Source: Atrina japonica (taxonomy: Eukaryota; Mollusca; Bivalvia; Pterioida; Pinnidae). Taken from it: 64,000 bases of DNA. Of this stretch, positions 60,090 to 64,000 are shown piece after piece (the first letter of the stretch is position 1; each line of letters starts with the position of its first letter). The stretch spans positions 154,001-218,000 of the forward strand of contig BROG01000149.1 in the NCBI GenBank assembly GCA_030159075.1. The letters are read 5' to 3'. A program made the position numbers and the translations under genes. The notes under the pieces were generated by a model, which made no database searches, was not told the DNA's origin, and saw only the letters and a program-made list of their open reading frames with translations.

Positions 60090-60288
60090 ATATTAAGTAT
60101 TGTAAACATAATACCAAAGTTATAATGCTCAAGACGATATCGTTTCTGTCAATTAGACTTCATCAGCTGAGCTCCAATTTAATATGTATGTGTATTTTCA
60201 AAAGAGAAAGTGGTATCATACAAGGCCAAATTATAACTCTTAAAGTATAGCCGAAATCCGCCTTAGAGTAACTACAGTAAAAAAATGA
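60090..60288. repeat. 190-bp dispersed repeat, copy 2
   Basis: Colinear with 52878-53066, beginning taagtattgtaaacataata; it follows a headless family A SINE. Confidence 0.75.
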
Positions 60289-60809
60289 CTATCTTAGCTT
60301 TCGAAAATTTTGGAATTTAAATGGTGTAGCTGTCAAAATGGATGTTTTTTGTATTTGCAGTTTCAAATATTCAACGTTTTATACAAACAAAATGTTTTTT
60401 TAAACTAAATAAAAAGTCCCGGGTTTAAAAAATTGTTATGATGTCGTAATTTGTGATCACAAATCGGATGTGAAAAATGGCCAAGTTAACATCTGTATTC
60501 TTACATGGATGGAAGGAAATCGATCGTCGGCGCATTTCATTATGCATGTGTTAAATATTTCTACGGCAATATATCATTTTAGCCTTTTTAATCAAAGTTT
60601 TGGTCTATGTCTTGTTATGTACAATAATTATGATGCAAATGAAATGGAAATATTCAACATGGTCATGGTCAAGATCATGATCTAGTTGCACAACACATTG
60701 TTAAATTTAATTTGATATTAACAAAAATGTTAAACCAATAGACTAACCATAAGTTAAATTTAATAAAGTATTGTGCAACTTGGTCCAGAACATTTACTTT
60801 AACTTACAG

Positions 60810-60898
60810 TTAACTCATTAACCCTGAAAAATAATGGACTCTTCTGTAAATCAATTACTTAGACTAGTCCAAATGTGTCTTCAGGGGTGAATGAGTTA
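60810..60898. mobile_element. TTAA element
   Basis: Inverted copy: ttaactcattaaccctgaaa ... atggactcttctgtaaatca ... caggggtgaatgagttaa. Confidence 0.75.
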
Positions 60899-61119
60899 AT
60901 GGATTGAAAAGGAGATACAAAAGGATAAAAAATAAAGGAAAACGAGGGTAAACAAATAAACATGATAAGAGGTATCCAGAAACATTTAAATAATTCTACT
61001 AGTCAGCCAAGTTCCAATGCTTGCCAATTGTTTTAACTTTTGTTTGTGTTTCCGTGAGAAGAAACTCTTCTGATTGCCGAACGGAAAGGAAAAACAATTT
61101 GTCTGAGAAACCACTGTAG

Positions 61120-61300
61120 TGTTCATATACAAATAGTAAGGTTGAATAAATCATTTGCAATTGATAAAACGCCAAACTGGATTTTCTAAAGCAATTTTCA
61201 CAAAATATATAGAAATTTAAGGATTGTTATGCCTGTGCATATCTTTTCTTTTGTTATTGTATATCAATCTAAGTAGTAAAAAAGGGAAGGACATTTTTTC
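61120..61300. mobile_element. TTTAAAGGG element fragment
   Basis: Carries gtaaggttgaataaatcatt, gccaaactggattttctaaa and ttatgcctgtgcatatcttt from the family body, without clear ends. Confidence 0.55.
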
Positions 61301-61769
61301 GAAAGAACATTTTTAAATTGTATGTATAGACAGATGATAATTTATCAGCTTATATCGTAACACGATAAAAATACTATTACGCTGAAGGTTTGTGCCGAGT
61401 GGACATATCCCAACGTATCTACGTGAAGGTGGTAATATGCATGTGTGGCTATCCTATTGAAATATTTTATACAACTTGTATATAAACATATTTAGGTCGT
61501 GACACATCCGGGTTCTGTCAGAAATCAAAACAATACTGTCTATTTCCCAAAAATTGGGATGAGCAGATAAAAAATATTGCCTTGCACAGATTCCATGCGT
61601 TACTAAAACTCTAATATTTTTGTGTCAATGAATGAAAGAAAATTCTGACTGATAATTAATTTATATGAAATCATCACGCAACATAGCAGAGACAAACTTA
61701 TAAAAAACTATAAATAACTTTATTTACAAGAATCTTAAATACTACAAATGGATACAGAACAAGACGGAT

Positions 61770-61784
61770 TTTATTAAATTTATT
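61770..61784 (-). promoter_or_regulatory. Two AATAAA polyadenylation signals of the heptad-repeat gene
   Basis: On the minus strand AATAAA occurs at 61784-61779 and 61775-61770, about 40 to 50 bp after the stop codon, with a third at 61724-61719. The spacing suits a short 3' UTR and supports this being a true terminal exon. Confidence 0.6.
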
Positions 61785-61822
61785 GCAATTTTTTCTAAAT
61801 CAAACAGAGATTACTCCGTGTT

Positions 61823-62841
61823 TTAACTCCACTGTGGACCCAAGCCTCTTATTCTTGGTCCCATTCGTCCAAATGCGCCAATACCTGGGTTTCTAGGTAC
61901 ATCGAATCCACCGGGTGACACCCCAAACGGCGAGAATGCACCACCTGGCATACTGAAAGGATTTGTCACGACAGCGCTCTCTGATGAGCCCTGAAAGTTA
62001 CTTCCCTGATCCTGGGTGCCGGTGTCGCTGTCTGAGTCAGGTGGACGCGATAACTGTTCTTGCAATTGCGAGCCTACTGAATTTCTAAATCTCTGCATAA
62101 AACCAGGAACTAAGTCATTCGTCCGGGCTTGGTTAGGACGTCCTATAGATGTAGCTCTACCGTTTGTTGCAGAGCGCCCAAAAGTCCCAGCTGTACCTGA
62201 AAGATTCCCTGCTCCTGGGACTGGCCTGTTGTTCCCGTTATTACTACGAGAGGCACCATTCATTCGAGAAGAAAGTCCATTTTGTCGAGGCAGTCTATTA
62301 TTTCCTATAGATATTCCGTTAAATCTGCCAGAAAGCCCATTATTTCCCCGAGATAATCCATTATTTCCCCTAGATAATCCATTATTTCCTAGAGATAATC
62401 CATTATTTCCCCGAGATAATCCATTATTTCCTAGAGATAATCCATTATTTCCTAAAGATAATCCATTATTTCTTCGAGATGGCCTATTATTTCTTGTAGA
62501 GAGTCCATTATTTCCTAAAGATAATCCACTATTCCCTCGGAATAATCCATTATTTCTTCGAGACTGTCCATTTCCGCTTAGAGGCTGTCTATCATTACTT
62601 TGAGATAATCCGTTATTCAGAAGTCTACCAATAATTCGAGATAGCTGGCCATTGTTTGGTATGTTATTAATTTGTGACGGTACATTACCACGTCGAGATT
62701 GTCCATTGTTACCATTATTTAAAACACCAGCTAAGAGCTGGCCTCTATTATTAGGCATACTTGTACGGACTGGCATGATGTTCCCAAAGCCGGACTGTCT
62801 GACTCTATCCTGAGATCTTCTAAAGTCTTGAAAGTTTTGAC
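61823..62841 (-). CDS. Terminal exon of an Asn/Gly-rich heptad-repeat protein (5' partial)
   Basis: The open frame runs from a splice acceptor (TTTTATAG, AG at 62843-62842) through QNFQDFRRSQDRVRQSGFGN and an internal Met at 62776, to the TAA at 61823-61825, about 339 codons. The frame is open from the acceptor, so the internal Met is probably not the start; earlier exons were not found. Between about 62617 and 62249 it is made of seven-residue units NNGLSxG (x = L or R), about 14 in a row, with divergent edges. Then follow a Gly/Ser/Arg-rich part, an acidic patch (PPDSDSDTGTQDQ) and a Gly/Pro/Phe-rich C-terminus. No Cys and no known domain were seen. Asn/Gly-rich repeats occur in some molluscan extracellular matrix and shell proteins, but no signal peptide is visible in this exon, so that role is speculation. 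Confidence 0.75.
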
Positions 62842-62952
62842 CTATAAAATATAATATATTTAATGCTTATATTTGATATTGATCTTTTCGGTTTAATTGC
62901 ATTTTTGCAGAAAGTTTAAAAATTCTATTCAATGATTCTCCCTATCATCGTC

Positions 62953-63254
62953 GTAAAACCACGGTCCGAAATCGCTATGCTCTTTCCTGCCCGTGTTTTC
63001 ATGCGACCGAAATCACTCGTAGCTAATGAATATTTACAAGGAGAAAGCGTGTCCAATTTATCAAATCACAGTAGTTGTGATAGGCAACGGAAGTCTATTG
63101 ATCTAATAAAATTCTGAAATTGTATAAAACCTTCGATCTGATTGGTTGACGAATGCGAGCACCGTTTACTCGTATTGGCTGAGGCGCAATAAAATATTCT
63201 CGATTGATTTTGGTCGCATGAAACCACGGGTAAGGAAAGAGCATAGCGATTATC
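62953..63254. mobile_element. GTAAAACCACGG MITE upstream of the heptad-repeat exon
   Basis: gtaaaaccacggtccgaaat, tatgctctttcctgcccgtg on the left and aaaccacgggtaaggaaaga, gcatagcgatta on the right. The outermost right bases are lost compared with 40492-40812. Confidence 0.75.
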
Positions 63255-63750
63255 AGTTGAACCCGATCAATTTGTAATTATAGATGTTGCAACCATACAA
63301 GCCAAATAAGGAAATTTAAATGAACGAGTATCCTTAAATCCGTCTAAGATTAAGTTTGCGAGGAGTTAAGCATTTAACTGGTGCTATACATAAGAAATAT
63401 TGTTTTGATATAAAATAATCAGCTGGTACCGAAATATCAGGTACTTGGTTTATCTGTATCATTGGTGACAATGATTTAAAGTCGAGTTCTACTGATAAGC
63501 TGGACAAGCGAGGACTGCGGACGAAGAAGTGTGAAGGAATTCTGTGGAGGCATTATGTGCTACTGAGCACGAAGTGGATAAGGAAAGTAAGGTTTACTGA
63601 TAAAAGTTTTATTGACAAAAATAATTGTCTTGAATATTTCTTTAGCCGTCTGTAGCAAAACATATTAACAATATAATACCCATGCCGATGCAAATATAGA
63701 CTGTTTTTTGTTAATTATTTTCAGTCATTTTAATTATATTCAACACATCA

Positions 63751-63955
63751 ATGGGACTAATTCATGTACCACGCGATAACCGATAGCGTTTGGGTGTTAC
63801 TAGTATCTCCAATGATGATGGAACGTAACTTTACGTAATCTTCCCGCTGAAATGACGTTACCGCGGGATATCGTCTGCTAGCGTCATTCCATCACTAATA
63901 GAAACAATAGTCCCGCACAAACGTTATCGGGTATCACGTGTACATGAATTAGTCC
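63751..63955. mobile_element. 205-bp MITE
   Basis: ggactaattcatgtaccacg, ataaccgatagcgtttg on the left; caaacgttatcgggtatcac, gtgtacatgaattagtcc on the right. The second arm set is taccgcggg / cccgctgaaatgacgtta. Confidence 0.75.
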
Positions 63956-64000
63956 AATTAGTTGCCATAAATATAACTGAACGTGAAAACATAATTCTGT

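Noticed and set aside
62016..62603. 195-codon plus-strand open frame with repeated NPLFPRD units
   Set aside because: It is the complement of the 21-bp repeat in the minus-strand exon, where a multiple-of-three repeat keeps all frames open. The minus strand has the splice acceptor, the longer frame and the polyadenylation signals.

Overview
This is eukaryotic nuclear DNA: AT-rich, gene-poor, with spliced genes whose short exons (27 to 270 nt) are separated by introns of 0.4 to 2.7 kb filled with repeats. The many 'acatgtacatgta' strings, the tRNA-derived SINEs and the dense short inverted-repeat elements suggest a mollusc, most likely a bivalve. That placement is inference from sequence style, not from a marker gene.

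Four protein-coding genes are well supported, plus one weak candidate. (1) Plus strand 8948-17388: a complete six-exon mitochondrial ribosome-recycling factor (MRRF, 277 aa). All splice sites are GT/AG and the reading phase is kept throughout. (2) Minus strand 22355-31098: a complete five-exon URM1 (99 aa, ending in the functional Gly-Gly), reconstructed from exons too short to show as long open frames. (3) Minus strand 40931-44444: a two-exon DHHC palmitoyltransferase of the ZDHHC24 type (283 aa). (4) Plus strand 50355-51146: a single-coding-exon leucine-rich-repeat protein (263 aa) with a C-terminal Cys/His zinc-type motif. A possible small divergent gene lies head to head with it (49866-50129, minus). 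(5) Minus strand 61823-62841: the last coding exon of a low-complexity protein built of Asn-Asn-Gly-Leu-Ser-x-Gly heptads; its 5' exons were not found here. The genes do not form a pathway. MRRF acts in mitochondrial translation, URM1 in tRNA thiolation and protein urmylation, and the DHHC enzyme in S-acylation.

The rest is mostly non-autonomous repeats. They include at least two tRNA-related SINE families. Short inverted-repeat elements form several families: four kinds share the terminal motif ACAGTRRAACC, one ~90 bp family is flanked by TTAA (at least 11 copies), one 350 bp family begins TTTAAAGGG, and one begins CAGGGTTTTCCC. Two ~1.2 to 1.4 kb foldback elements have ends made of short repeated units. 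There are also long near-perfect palindromes, a 31-bp minisatellite and several long dinucleotide tracts. No transposase, reverse transcriptase, rRNA gene, convincing functional tRNA gene or CRISPR array was recognised.

Layout: 1-8.2 kb repeats; 8.9-17.4 kb MRRF; 17.4-22.3 kb repeats; 22.3-31.1 kb URM1; 31.1-40.9 kb repeats, microsatellites and minisatellite; 40.9-44.4 kb ZDHHC24-like; 44.7-49.3 kb foldback and palindromic elements; 49.9-51.1 kb divergent pair; 51.2-61.7 kb SINEs, MITEs and microsatellites; 61.8-62.8 kb heptad-repeat exon; 62.9-64 kb MITEs.
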